This document shows, piece by piece, positions 40,371 through 51,658 of a stretch of DNA of 64,000 nt (its first letter is position 1; each line of letters opens with the position of its first letter). Origin of the DNA: Hyphochytrium catenoides (Eukaryota > Sar > Hyphochytriomycetes > Hyphochytriales > Hyphochytriaceae); NCBI GenBank assembly GCA_900088475.1, contig FLMG01004723.1, forward strand, positions 33,501 to 97,500, given 5' to 3'. The notes below the pieces were generated by a model. The model ran no database searches, had not been told where the DNA came from, and worked only from the letters and a program-made list of their open reading frames with translations. The translations under genes were made by a program, and so were the position numbers.

Positions 40371-40752
40371 TTAATCTGTCTTTTCGGGTAGCTTGCTGCG
40401 GTTATCTGACATGTTCATGGCCGAATGATTTGCCTTCGCGAGCTCATAGTAAAACCTATCGCAATATAGTTGAGCACTTGTTATGTGTATGATGGGAGTG
40501 AGATCAAGAATCAAAACGCGAAGGCGGCCACATCCTGTGTAAAGCTTACCAGTTAATACTGCCCATAAGTCCAATAGATAGAAAAAGAAATACGTAGACA
40601 TGTATTGAAGTTTCTAGGTCTGCGAGGTACATGGCCACGATGGTTATTATAAGCAAGATCAGGGTGTAGTTGATGCACTTAATGAGCAACGGGCTCGTGT
40701 GGCCCGGCTGGAGAATGGCTTTGCAAAGCCGTATAGCTGCACTTTCTGCCAT
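40371..40752 (-). CDS. PKR1: PKR1-like ER membrane V-ATPase assembly factor
   Basis: Two exons, 40752-40550 and 40455-40371, are joined by a 94-bp intron (GTAAGC...GATAG) within the Trp codon of S-I-N-W-F. The product is about 95 residues. It has a short helix, the family hallmark A-I-L-Q-P-G-H-T-S-P-L-L, two hydrophobic segments (YTLILLIITIVAMYL and VYVFLFLSIGLMG), then SINWFYYELAKANH and a charged tail. The order of amphipathic helix, P-G-x-(T/S)-P, two helices and (I/V)-N-W-F-x-x-E-L matches fungal Pkr1, an ER protein needed for V-ATPase V0 assembly. The start at 40752 mimics the short yeast N-terminus. An in-frame start at 40839 would add 29 residues and cannot be excluded. Confidence 0.75.
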
Positions 40753-41487
40753 AGTCTGGTTTCTGTAGTACCACTCTTCCAAAGCTGAAGATGTACGGCT
40801 GGAGCCTTGACGTGGCCGCCAAGAAGCTTTAAATGGCAAGGAAAGTATAGAATGCTCTCAGTAACGCTTGCTGTGCAGTAAGCAGTACAAGCTTTCAGAC
40901 CTATCAAAGGCCGTCTGGGTTTCTGGATCGTCTCATCTCTCATCATCACATCAGAAGAAAGAGGCTGTCCCAACTCCCCACTGCACCAAGGAAGGGAAGT
41001 TGGCATGATCCTCATTTTCTCGTTGACATCGAACATCGGTGTTTCTGGTTACTTTCTACCACAATTCAGAGATTATCGATAGCTCGCCATCAATCACTAC
41101 TCGTACAATGTTACAGCATCTGGAACCTGTTGCTAAACTAAAGGCCTAGGAAATGCAGGAACAAAGAAAGCACCAACCTTCAGAAGAGGGGCTACAGTAC
41201 TCTTGATGCCCCCACAAAGTCGCTTGCTGCCCTAGCTAGAATTCTACAAGCTCCGGCAGCAGAAGACGCCCACAACGATTAGACTGAGACCTCCTGTCAG
41301 TCCTTGTGTTATGATGAGAGTATGACGCTAACGCTTCTGAGAGCTTAGATTGCTTTGCTGCCTTGTCACTTGCCAGTGACCTGTGAACCACCATATTAGA
41401 AGAGACATACCAGTAGTGCAAATAGATCTTCCGAAGCGGACGGGGACGCTATATCGTAAGGGAGGAGCGCTTCAACATTCAAGCAAT
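40753..41487. other. Divergent intergenic region between PKR1-like and TMEM41-like genes
   Basis: The region probably holds both promoters. Open frames of up to 125 codons on the minus strand (around 40,660-41,036) run over the PKR1 exon in another frame and show no family resemblance. The exact first exon of the plus-strand gene is uncertain, so part of this stretch could be transcribed leader. Confidence 0.4.
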
Positions 41488-43027
41488 ATGGCGCCAGCGA
41501 AAGGTATAGATTCAATACTATTGCCCAGGGTTGGTGGAGTCCTGGATCTGATGCTTCTCTTCTGTGCTGCTTCCAGCCGGCAGGATGATTGGCCATGGGA
41601 CAGAGGTAAGTCTGCATTGTCGCCCTGCGATCTCTCTGTAGAGCTGATAATGATGTACGTGCCATTGTTTTTTGCCGTTGAAGGACTTTGGCCGCAACTT
41701 GTTAGTCTTCGGCATCCTTGCTACCGCCGCCTTTGCTGGTGTTGCCTATTTCTTCTCCGTCGCACCGCAGCCAAAGGGGTAAGCAAGTATTGCCCGAGCT
41801 TGTATATAACCACGAGCTCTCGAGCGCTTGATTCCATTGGCTGACTCCTTTCGCGAGCATGCTCTAACCCTTCTTCCCCTCCTTCCGCTATTATCTGTCA
41901 CCACAGCCAGGAATGCGATGACGTGTCCTTAGCGTTTGTGATTAGGGGGGTGCTTCCCAAGTTTATAGGTGGTCGTGATGACCGCATGGGCACAGTGAAG
42001 AGTCTGTGGACGTGCGCAACCGCATATCAGAAGGATAACTCTACGGCGGCTCTCATTGCCTACTGCTTAGTCTACATCACGCTCCAAACATTCGCGATTC
42101 CAGGCCCCATCGTTCTTAGCATTCTCTCAGGGGCGCTCTATCCCTTTGTGGGCGCTAATCTCTTAGTGGCTTTCTGTGCCACCACTGGCGCTTCGCTCTG
42201 CTTTGGTCTCTCCTACCTGTTAGGGCGGGGGATACTATATAAGCTAATGCCGGCACAGATAGAGAGGTTTAGAACGAATGTACGTCCTGACTGTTCCTTT
42301 TGCGCTCTCCCCTTAACTTGGAGTGAGCCGTCGGGCCGCGGGGCGCCAAGCGCATTGTACCCCCACTCTTTCTTTATTTGAGTTTCCCCTCTTGTGCTTC
42401 CGGGATTCCTTACCTTACTCGACATGGATAAACAACACGCGGTTTGGCTTCTGCTTTCATGTTCTTCCTTCTTCTTGGGGTTCTCTGCTACTACTCATAT
42501 TCCCATTACCTCAGGTAAACCACTCTCAATTCTTGACGCATGTGGCTTCTCATGCTATTTCGCTAACTGATCGTCAAAAAGTGCGAATGCCCGCAAGATG
42601 ACTAACGTCGATTCATTTCCTTTACAGATTCAAAGCAACCGCTCAAACCTCTTTTACTATATCTTATTCTTGAGGATAACTCCTTTGTTGCCCAACTGGT
42701 TCGTCAACATAGCCTCTCCGGTTGTGGGTGTGCCGTTCCATCTCTTCTTCTTGGGTACATTACTCGGTAAGTACCGAGCACATGAAATAGATGTCGTCTA
42801 GGCCTGTCTGATGCCTTCTCATCTCAGGGTTGATGCCCGCAAACTTCCTTCATATTTCAACTGGAGCGACTCTGCATAGTGCTACGGAAACTAGCGGAAC
42901 AAGCAACGCCATCAACTTTGCTATTCTCTTTGCACTACAATTTGTAGCCTTGCTTCCCACTCTATTCAAAAAGAGGTTGGCTCAACTTGAAGAACAGAAG
43001 TTTGCTGCTAAGAGCAAGAAGGAGTAG
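41488..43027 (+). CDS. TMEM41-like VTT-domain (SNARE-associated/DedA) membrane protein
   Basis: Exons are 41488-41503, 41706-41778, 41907-42279, 42628-42766 and 42828-43027 (266 residues). An alternative first exon, 41551-41605, has a stronger donor and also joins in phase (279 residues), so the start is unsettled. The core carries an N-terminal helix, FAIPGPIVLSILSGALYPF, T-T-G-A-S-L-C-F, then RITPLLPNWFVNIASPVVGV and FLGTLLGLMPANFLHISTG, ending in a Lys-rich tail. This closely follows animal TMEM41A/B, including F-L-R-I-T-P-x-L-P-N-W-F. TMEM41B acts in the ER as a phospholipid scramblase in autophagosome and lipid-droplet biology; the same role is inferred here. It converges with the GBP-like gene 127 bp downstream. 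Confidence 0.88.
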
Positions 43028-43154
43028 CTTCTCCTTGTTGCTCAATATTTGGCCCATCGAGGCTGAGAGATGCTAGATCTCTTGACTGTAGATGAAGTCA
43101 ACTGACAATATGTCGGGTTTATGTCCTCTTCCTCTAATGCAAATGGCGGTATGA

Positions 43155-46070
43155 CTACTCGTCCATATATCCAGAGAGCGCATCTACGAACCCTACATCA
43201 TCCTCCGCTAAGAAGAATTGTTGCTGCATTTGGACAGGCAGATTGGTCACTTTGATGAAGAATTCAGACAAACGGCGTTGCAGTTCGTCACGTTCCTGGT
43301 GGAGATGGGGAGGAGGAATTGGCACAATTAGGCTCTCCTGGTGGCTGAAGCTTGCCATCACTAGTACTTAGAGGGTTACCTCACTTAGCGTCTTCACTTG
43401 GGAGGAATACCTACTTAATTCTTTCTGTGTACGAGGTGAAGCAAAGTATAGGGGAAGTGCTGAGCGTCACCAGATTCGTCGATGTTAAGATTATAAAAGG
43501 CCACCTGATGAACAGCCTGGAGCTCCATCGTTGATTCCTTGTAACGATGCGACTGGACCTCGAAATCAGTCTCTCTGGCTTCAAGGCGGGCGATGAGGGT
43601 AATGAGCCTTTCCTCCAATTCTTGAGATATTGCTCGTTCTCCCTGCAAAGCTTCATTGAGCGCTTGCCAACGGTCGTTCATCTCTTTAACGCGGTGCTCT
43701 GCTGCTTGACTCCTGAAGAAAAGGAGGAGATAAGTCACTTCTTCCGATCGCAATAGAACAGGACAAGGTCTCTTTGTTCGAATTGCTTGATCCTGTCGCC
43801 GTAACGCTTACCGTTCTATTAAAGTCCTTCGCTCTTGCTCGCTATGCTCTAATCGGCCTCGATAGTCCTCTATTTCCTTCCTGAGGCTTCGAATCTCCGC
43901 CGTGCTAGCCTTCATCCTGCTCTGCGCAACCTCACTAAGCCGCTTGAAGGTCAGCTTTTCATGCTCCACCGTTTCCCTCAAGCGGCCCTGCTCTTGCTCC
44001 AATTCCTTGGCGAGGTTCTCTCTCTTCCTGTCCCATTTTTCTCTTTCCTGCAAAATTGCCTCTTCCAGCTTCTCCTCTTTCAGCCTGTCATAGCATTTCT
44101 CTTCGAAGATCTGAAAGAGCTCAAAGATTTCATTACAGAGGCATTCCAGAAGAACTTGTTCGGCTTGTGGGCCAGCAGCACGCCTCCTGTAGGCATGACA
44201 GAAGTCATCCAGATCTTGCTTGAATTCTCTGAGGCTACGAATCTGACCGTTTTGCGCCTTATGTCGAAGATCTAGTAGCAGCTCGACTCGCACCTGCATG
44301 CACCAGTCCCTCGAGCGCATTCTGCAGCCAGGCAAACAGTGCGAAGGATGACGTAGGGACGTTGATTAGATGGGAAGGCTGCGGCTGAAAGGACGACTTA
44401 TAGGAGAAGCGAGTTGAAAAGGAGAGTGAACACTACGAGGATATCCTAAAAGAGGTGTCTTCGCTAAAGATGCTCATTCTGGGAATATACCTTAGTGCTT
44501 CGAAAGCTCGCTGTCTTTCCTCTGCGATCAGCTTCTTAAGCTTTCTTCGAGCTCCTTTGATAGCCTTTCCGGTATCCTTGCCATGGGCAGGACCACTGAG
44601 CATATCCAGCGCTATGTCTCTATTCTGCTTATCGTGAATCTCGAATTCGTCTATAGAAAGTGGCGGACCTTCTTGGATCGCATCCCGTATCAAAGAGGTA
44701 TACAGGGCCAGCCCTTCTCTTGACGAAGGAGCATATCGTTCTTCTTCTAGCTTCTCACAAGCACCGAAAAGATCGGGAGTGATACCCTGCGCTAGTTGGG
44801 GAAGAAGAAGAGGCAGAAGAGCGCCGAGAGAGCTGCCATCAAAGACTATCCCTTCAAAGACTTTTGGTGGCGAGTCCATTAATCTCTGCAAAAAATGAGC
44901 TCTGAATATAGAACCTTCCAGGGGCTCGTTGTCGACCGCGGCATCGTACTGAACGCTGGACAGGACTTTCTTGACAGTGTTCTTTAGTCTCAGATCAGCA
45001 ACTTTAAAGTCATCTACTTCTGATACTATTGCTTCTTCCTTCAAGGCATTCTGCAAGTAGTCCTTGGCTTCATTCTGGTCACCAGAGGGCAAAAAGAGAT
45101 TGTAGAAGAACCATGACATTCTAGGAAGAAGGTTGTCGAGAGCAGCCGCGGACTGAAGAGCGGTAGGAGTCGAAGATCCATCGACTGCATCAGAAGAAAT
45201 GTCAGCGAAGGTTTTCGGTAGACACGTCAGTCCTAGAAAAGTGGACTGTTTCACCGCGCCATTGTGGAAGTAGAAGAAATGGGAACAGAGCAGAAAGCTC
45301 AAGACTAGCAGCTGCATGTCTTCAGGTTCCCCTACGGCGCCTTCTGGTCTATGGTGGTCGATCACTATTGCTGAGCTTCCTAGGTGATGCGACGGTAGGA
45401 AAGCATGACAGTCAGGCAGGATGAAACATGACATTAGGGAGTGCAAGACCAAAGTAACGTTGGTAGCGCTTTTTACTAAAGGATGACACTTCTCACGATC
45501 TTGTCCTCGTTCTTCTTCTTCTACAGCTCTCGCTTCCTCGACCCTCCTTCCTCTTCTCAAAAAGGTTTGACGTCTTACCTGAGTTACCCAGGGCTGTTTC
45601 TCCCCACAGCCACAGACCCGGCTCCTGTCCGCCGGCAAGTTGCTCGTAGTACTTCTCTATACTAAAAAGTTTTTGAAGAAAAGCTGACTTCTCAAGTGAC
45701 GAGCTCTTCCCACTAATGACGACAGGAATGGTGCCAGGCAGAGCTGCGAGGGCACTGAGGCGAAAGAGAAAGGTTATAAAGGGAGGACGGAGACATGGCG
45801 GGGAGTGCTTATCAAAAACTACGTAGCGGTAGAGAGAACAGAGAACGCAGAGCAAACTAAAGGCTACTACAGCCATCCACGCAGGTAGACAGGTTATGAG
45901 GCAGGAAGAAAACAAACCCGCAGTGGCCGGCAGGCAAAGGAGCAAAGCAGGGAGACAGCGAAAGAGCTGAAGAAGGGACTTTGTGATCGGACGTACCCGA
46001 GCCCCTCCGGATGCACCTGCAGCCCTTCCCCTCTTCGTCCTGTCACAAGGGGAACTGGGAACTCGAACAT
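43155..46070 (-). CDS. Membrane-anchored guanylate-binding-protein homologue with degenerate GTPase motifs
   Basis: Seven exons join in phase: 46070-46017, 45966-45579, 45499-44491, 44321-43812, 43712-43505, a 14-bp exon near 43,410 and 43344-43155 (790 residues). Order: two hydrophobic segments (about residues 20-65), a GBP-like large G domain, a helical middle domain, a charged coiled coil and a short tail. Family landmarks are PVVISGKSSSLEKSAFLQKL in the P-loop position, G-L-W-L-W (GBPs: G-I-W-x-W), AIVIDHHRPEGAVG (usual D-T-E-G), F-F-Y-F-H-N-G-A, and WFFYNLFL then DYLQNALKEE (usual R-D before E-Y-L-E-N-A-L). The second P-loop glycine, the D-T-E-G and the R-D specificity pair are altered, so GTP hydrolysis is doubtful. 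The first exon (ATG at 46070) and the micro-exon are the weakest parts of the model. Confidence 0.75.
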
Positions 46071-46962
46071 CGTTCAGCGTGCTTTCTTATTTTATGAGAG
46101 CGCGATCATGATAACATTCTCAGAGACTTTCGTCGAAGTCCTTGTTCGTCCTCCGTCCATCCTGCCTTCTGCCTTCCCCTCTAAATTTTCTCTGACCTCA
46201 TACTCCGAAGCGAAGAGGACCCACCGCGTGTCATCCACCCGAGTCGGTTTGGTCCCCTATTTCATCTCTCATCTCTCCCTCCACTGCCTCTTTTGGAGTC
46301 GCCCGGTTTTCACCTTCTCGTTTCTTACGCTCTTCTCCTTGGATGTTTTACCTCTCTCTTCATGCCCAGAGCATGGGCTCCATCGTCCTAGATGGGTGAG
46401 AACTGTGCCGATGGCGAGGCGCCAACAGAGACGTGCCTTTCCATTGAAAAATCCTAGCAAATCAATAGTAATCTCTTCCTTTCTGCTGAAAAGCAGCTCT
46501 TTCTCCTCCAATCTGTCTATTCACTTGTCACAATCTACAAAGAAGGATTGCGCCATCTAGTGTATTCTCTGTCTATTCTCTGTTTTGTCGTTTTGTGAAT
46601 TGGGTGAAGTGGTGAAGTGCTGTTCTTGCTTTTGCTTGCTTCAAAAACAAACCTTCTGGCCAAAGTCAGCAAACCCATTCCTAGGAATCTTCTGAAGGGG
46701 CAGAGTAAGTAGGTCATTTGACGACCAGCCGCTGTCCTTCGAGAGCCAGTGCTACGACAAAGAGAAAGGCCGAAAAGAGGGAGAGAAAGGGAGAACTGTG
46801 GCGCAGAGCGAGAGACGCACGGATAGAGAGCAGAAGGTTTTAGGGGCAAAGGGATTGAGTCAAAAGAAGGAAAGCACGGCGGCCCTTTGACTGATATATT
46901 AAGCCACCGAACCGGGAAGCGAGAGCAAGGAAGAGGATAGGAAGCCTTGTTGTACCCTTGAG
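46071..46962. other. Divergent intergenic region between GBP-like and chromodomain genes
   Basis: The plus strand is rich in pyrimidine. A 150-codon frame (46108-46560) is Ser/Leu/Phe-rich low-complexity sequence with no recognisable domain and is probably not a gene. The region should contain the promoters of both flanking genes. Confidence 0.4.
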
Positions 46963-48838
46963 ATGTCTTCTCCTACACCTGAAGGCACTGAAACTCAGCA
47001 TGTTCCGAAGAGGAAGAGAGGGAGGCCTCGGAAGGACACATCAACATCCAACACAGTCAAGACGACCACCACCACTGGGTGGAGGATATCTCCGCGTTGT
47101 CGCTCCTCTCCTCCTTCCCTGGATGGCAGTAATCCTGCCTCTGTTCCATCTTCTTCCACTCCTACCTCTTCCTCGAGAAAAAGAAAGAGAGAGCACCATC
47201 GAAGCAGTAGAGGACGGAAAGGGAGCGACAATGGGAGGAAGAAGCAGCAGCGCGCTCGCCAGGATGCTGAGATGTTCATTGTCGAAGGCATTGTCAATCG
47301 GAGGCTGACAAAGGCCATGACTGGTGTGGAGTACAAGGTTTGGCGCGCATACTCTCTGCATTCAACCAGACGCAGTATATCTCCTTCTCTCTTGCTTCTT
47401 CTCGCCTCCTTTCGCGATTGATTCACCTCAGGCCATTGCTTTGGCTAAAGTTCTCCTTATTCCTTGTCCTTTTGTCAAGTTCTGAGCTCTCGTACACTGT
47501 GCTATAGCATTTTTATAGGCTAGTCCTGGATATGCCTTCGTCTGGGAATTTCCGTTCACCTCTGTTTCCCTCTTAGCAATGTTGTTGACAATGTATAGCT
47601 CCACCCTCTTTATTGTACGATCAAAGGAGGAAAGAGGTCTTACAAGCCGCTCCTCCGTTTCTCTCCTACCTTCTTCCGGTGCATACTGCCGCGTTATTCT
47701 TCTCTGTGCTATTACCATTCAATGGCGTTCCACGGCCGCGAGTCTGACACCCTGTTCACTTCGATGCCTCGTTTCCCTGCTTGTTGACTGTTATCTCACT
47801 CTGACGCTTTCCAGGTGCGCTGGGCAGGCTATGATGCATCTGCTGACTCCTGGGAGCCCATGCCCAACCTTTTGGCCGACAACCTAGGGGACCTAATTGG
47901 ATACTATGAGGAGAGAAAGCTAGCGCAGGTATGTGTGTCTCCTCCTGCTTGCACTCCCTTCACAACCTACTGTCTTTACTCCGTCTCCTCTGTCCGTAAA
48001 TCCAAGAGGACGTTTTTTAATAGAGTTGTACTTCCTGCTCGACACCAAGCAGATTCCAGTCTCTGCCCATTACTGAGGATTATTTCCTCTTCTGACCATC
48101 CCGTTTTATACCGTCTTTCTGTGTGGCTCACCCGAGAACCCTCTTGTTTCCTTTATGAATGGCCTCTTTTCTCCTCTCACTTGGCTTTCCTTATCAGTTA
48201 TCGGAGAAGCGAGTAAAACTTCCACAGCCCCGTCCAGCAACCATGAAAAGCACCCATTTGTTGCCTTCAGATGGGGAGTCTCTCGTAGGAAAAAAGACAA
48301 TGAAGTTTTTCATGGAGCATGGGCTTCAGATTGGAAGAGTGAAGAAGTACCTGAACCCTAACTGGTAGGCTTCAAAGGCTCTCTTCCTTTCTGGCCTACA
48401 TACCTATCTGTTATCATTAAGTTGAGCAGAGTAGCTCCTCCTTCTGTCGTCAATCCGCTGACCAGAGTTAGCTAAAGGCAGCTCTTAGCAATATTAAGGG
48501 TTTCCTGGCTCGCACTTCAAACGTTTGTATGACTCTAGCTCTTAGGGATTCAGCTTTCAAGCTTCTTTGCCATCTCATGCATCGTGTTCGCTCCTTTATT
48601 GAGGCTGCAAATCTTTGCATTCCTTTCCTTGGTCCTACGCTTCACCTCTCTCTTGAATCCTAACACCTAACATGTTGTCTTCTTTCGCAGGCTGGTGTCG
48701 TTCCCTAGCCGCGAGGACTTGGAGGTGAAAGAGAACGAGCTATTGCAGATGATCCTTCTAGCCAATGAGGCTTATGACGACGTGAAAAGGAGGAAAAAAG
48801 CATACAAAGGTGCCACCTACAAAGGCACTAAGAAGTAG
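46963..48838 (+). CDS. AT-hook and chromodomain protein, possibly HP1-like
   Basis: Exons are 46963-47337, 47815-47928, 48198-48364 and 48691-48838, all in phase (267 residues). Residues 16-27 contain the AT-hook core K-R-G-R-P-R-K. A Ser/Thr-rich basic linker with KRKRE follows. The chromodomain (about 105-160) reads EMFIVEGIVNRRLTKAMTG, VEYKVRWAGYD, DSWEPMPNLL. The aromatic cage that binds methyl-lysine is present as F (usual Y), W and Y, so histone-tail reading is plausible. The C-terminal third (KKYLNPNWLVSFPSREDLEV and a helix) might be a degenerate shadow-type domain. A nuclear, chromatin-associated role follows from the family. It converges on the radial spoke gene 238 bp away. Confidence 0.85.
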
Positions 48839-49076
48839 GGCAAGAAGAGAACGCGATTATGCCCGTTTGGCTAGTCTTTACACAGCTTTCTAAGTATATA
48901 TCTGTCCTCTAGTTCTCTGAGACTTCCTCTAAAGCTTCCTAAAGTATTTATTAGTGGGAGTTAAAGACCAGAGCTCTTTCATCCCCCTATAAACCCCGAG
49001 TAACGGCACTCCTTATCTACAAATAAGAGTTAACGTGTGTCATAAGACGCCCAAGGGTGATTCTCCTCTCTTACTT

Positions 49077-51658
49077 TTATGAGCTTTGAGCCAGTTCCAG
49101 GTAGCCTCCAGGCGGCGGAGTCAATTCGCCGACATTGTCCTGGAGCCATTGCTAACAGGGCAAGATGTGAGCGGGGAGCGGAGGAGCCAGTTCCGTGGAC
49201 TACATTCGTTGCTCCTAACCCTAACCCTCTCGCAGTACCTGGCCACCCACTTACCCGAATTCGCTTCTCTGTGTCCTCTCTGCTGTCAGTAGCATAGACG
49301 GGAATCGGGCCGATCGTGTCGTTTGGAATGCCTTGCCCTTTAAGCGTCAGGCGGATATATGACTCGGCACCCTGCGCTGCCTTCTCCAGTTGTTTCTGCC
49401 TCTCCAAGCAGTTCTGAAGGAGGACTACGGCAGTGGGCAAGAGTTGAAACATATCAGATGTCCGTTGTTACCTGGCTCTGTGACTATCATCTCTCTTTTT
49501 GCCTCATCCTCTCCCGCTGTATGAAATCCATAAATATCAGTTCCGTCACAGGCTTTCCCCTATCAGGCGGCGATGGAAGCGCCTCCACAGCCGCCTCTCC
49601 TTTCCTTGCCTCAGGTGTATAACCTGGAGCCTTTCTGCTTGCATCAACTCTGGCCGTGTTTACTTACCATCGACAAGCTTCCTGTAGGTGCATTTCTTCT
49701 GTACTTCCTCTTCGGCATTATTATAGATCCAGGGTAAGAAGTCTGTCTGTATAAGCCTTGTCAGCGGATCGTAGAACACGCCTGCCTCTTCCAAGCTCCC
49801 CATAGTTGACGTTTTGGCCGCTTCCACAAGGGAAGAGGCCAAGTGGACGGCTGCGATTTTCCTTGAGAGCAGCTCTTCAGCTCTAACCCTGTCTTGTTCT
49901 TGTCGAAGCTTTTCAACTGCTGCCTTTTGTCTGTCTAACGCTTTCCGCTCCATATTCTTCACTCTTTCACTTTCCTCCGCTTTTTCATTATAGAGGACTC
50001 TCTGTCAAGAATTTACAGTCAGACGAATGATTTAAGCGCTAAGAACGGTTTAGTGCGTCGTCTCTCTCGCTCTGTCTATATAACTCTTTAATCTTCGTCT
50101 CTCTCCTCTTTCGTGCCTCTTACACCTCTCTACTTCTCTTTATCTTCTCTGAAAATGTCCGTCTGTTGACCCATTTATTGATTCAAACTACGATTGAGCC
50201 ATTCCTAGCACGCACCTTTGCCTTGACAACCTCCACCAGCTCTTCTTCCTCTTCCACCTCCATTAACGCTTGCTCAAGCGTTTTGGAGACCAGAATCTGA
50301 ACCAACGGCGCGACCTCCGCATCGAAGTCAAAGAGTTCATCTTCTGGTTCGATCTGTGGAAACAGACAAACGAGGAAAGGAGAAATAGTTACTGATGAGA
50401 TTTGACTAGAGAGAACGGCGATAATGCCCACTGAAAGGAAAAAGAAGACGCAATGCTCCATATAGGCGGAGGACTTCATTGATCAAAAGCAAGATCAATA
50501 GCTCTGAGAGGCTAAACTCTTTATATCTTCTCAGATAGCGTCTTAGAGTACGCGAAGAGGAGAGAGGGAAGGAAACTAGGAGGAGAGAAGGGAAGGCAAG
50601 AGGACAGAGCGAGAAAGAGAGAAAAGGAAACTGCCTGGAGAGGAGATAGAAAGGATCTCTCTTTCAGAGAGAAAGGACAGCCAAAAAGGCAGAAAAAGAA
50701 CATGAAAAGTTGATTGTGAACAGAAAAGACGAGAGTGAAAGGCTTAAGCCTACCTGGGTTTCTGCATCGATGCCTGTCTTCTTCGGTATAAAGACCGGAC
50801 TCTGGGGACGTGGAGCGAAGCGCTCTGTTTGCGTAGAGATGGTCGTCTGCTCTTTTCTGACTTCCGCCTCGGTCAGGTTCTTGTCCAATGAGACAGGTAC
50901 ATCTAGGGCAGTAACCGACAGGCTTCTGGTCAGCACCATCACAGACGACAGAGAGCAAGCGGTAGACTGCAAAACAAGGTAAAGGCCACTCTTGGCCCCT
51001 TTGTAGAAGAAAATGGAGGGAGATATAGGCTTAGGAAGAGGAGCCAGAAAACAGAGGATTGAGAAGGAAGAAGGGTCTGCCTACAGGCTATTTCAGGCGG
51101 TTGTATGTCATAGATTGATCCTTTCCTTATCTTCTTTGTCTTGAGATTAATGGAGGGCCATTGGACACAGACAGCGCGCCAAGAGGACAGCGTGGCAGTT
51201 TAGAAGTGAGATAAGAGGGACATTTCCTTTGCGTCCATGACAGGAGAAGGCAAAGAAGGGCAGATACGGACATCCAGAAGAGGAAAGAGAAAGAATGGCA
51301 GAAAGCAAGAGCTAGCAAATCTAGGCAAAACCCTTGGGAGGATCAGTATGCAAAGTGGTAGGGCCTCACCGTGTTCCCAAGGCTTGCTACCCTGGGGTCC
51401 GAAGCTATGCTTCTGTGACAAATTATGATGAGCCAGCGCTTCGTCGCCCGCATCTTCTCTCCCTTGCTCGCCTCGTTCGATAACCTTTCACAATATACAC
51501 TCTCTCTCTCTCTTCTAACCTAACTTTAGAATCTGTCCCTTCCTCACTCTCCCTCCTTACCGGCTTGGTTTCTCATCGTCCGACCGATATTTCCTGTGCC
51601 TGTCGTTGACAGCTCTGGGTTGTGAAGAGAAGGCATAGGGAGATGAGTGGCCTGACAT
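49077..51658 (-). CDS. RSP3: Radial spoke protein 3 (axonemal)
   Basis: Exons are 51658-51561, 51412-51370, 50966-50754, 50353-50216, 50001-49668, 49424-49255 and 49151-49077, all in phase (356 residues). Landmarks in order: SSPYAFSSQPRAVNDRHRKY at the N-terminus, S-D-P-R-V-x-x-L-G-N-T, TISTQTERFAPRPQSPVFIP then KKTGIDAETQ, DELFDFDAEVAPLVQILVSK then TLEQALMEVEEEEEL, a charged helix, R-K-I-A-A, then GVFYDPLTRLIQTDFLPWIY. These match RSP3/RSPH3, the stalk protein that anchors radial spokes to doublet microtubules. It is shorter than typical homologues. The stretch after G-N-T lacks the usual Y-A, so a small exon in the 51,369-50,967 gap may be missed. Presence of the gene implies motile cilia. 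Confidence 0.88.
49214..49228 (+). repeat. Short telomere-like CCCTAA tract inside an RSP3 intron
   Basis: The plus strand reads CCTAACCCTAACCCT, about two and a half units, within the last RSP3 intron (49254-49152). It is too short to mark a telomere junction. Chance is the simplest reading. Confidence 0.5.

Noticed and set aside
43808-44335. A separate coiled-coil gene
   Set aside because: The exon joins in phase to the GBP-like helical domain upstream, and coiled-coil tails are normal for that family.
44433-45638. A stand-alone 401-residue gene
   Set aside because: Its 5' part reads intron sequence and its 3' part passes a donor at 44490. Both neighbours join in phase to give one GBP-like protein.
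46108-46560. 150-codon plus-strand frame
   Set aside because: Low-complexity Ser/Leu/Phe composition from a pyrimidine-rich stretch, with no domain and no spliced continuation.
49214-49228. Interstitial telomere or chromosome-fusion scar
   Set aside because: Only about two and a half CCCTAA units, inside a spliceosomal intron of a conserved gene.
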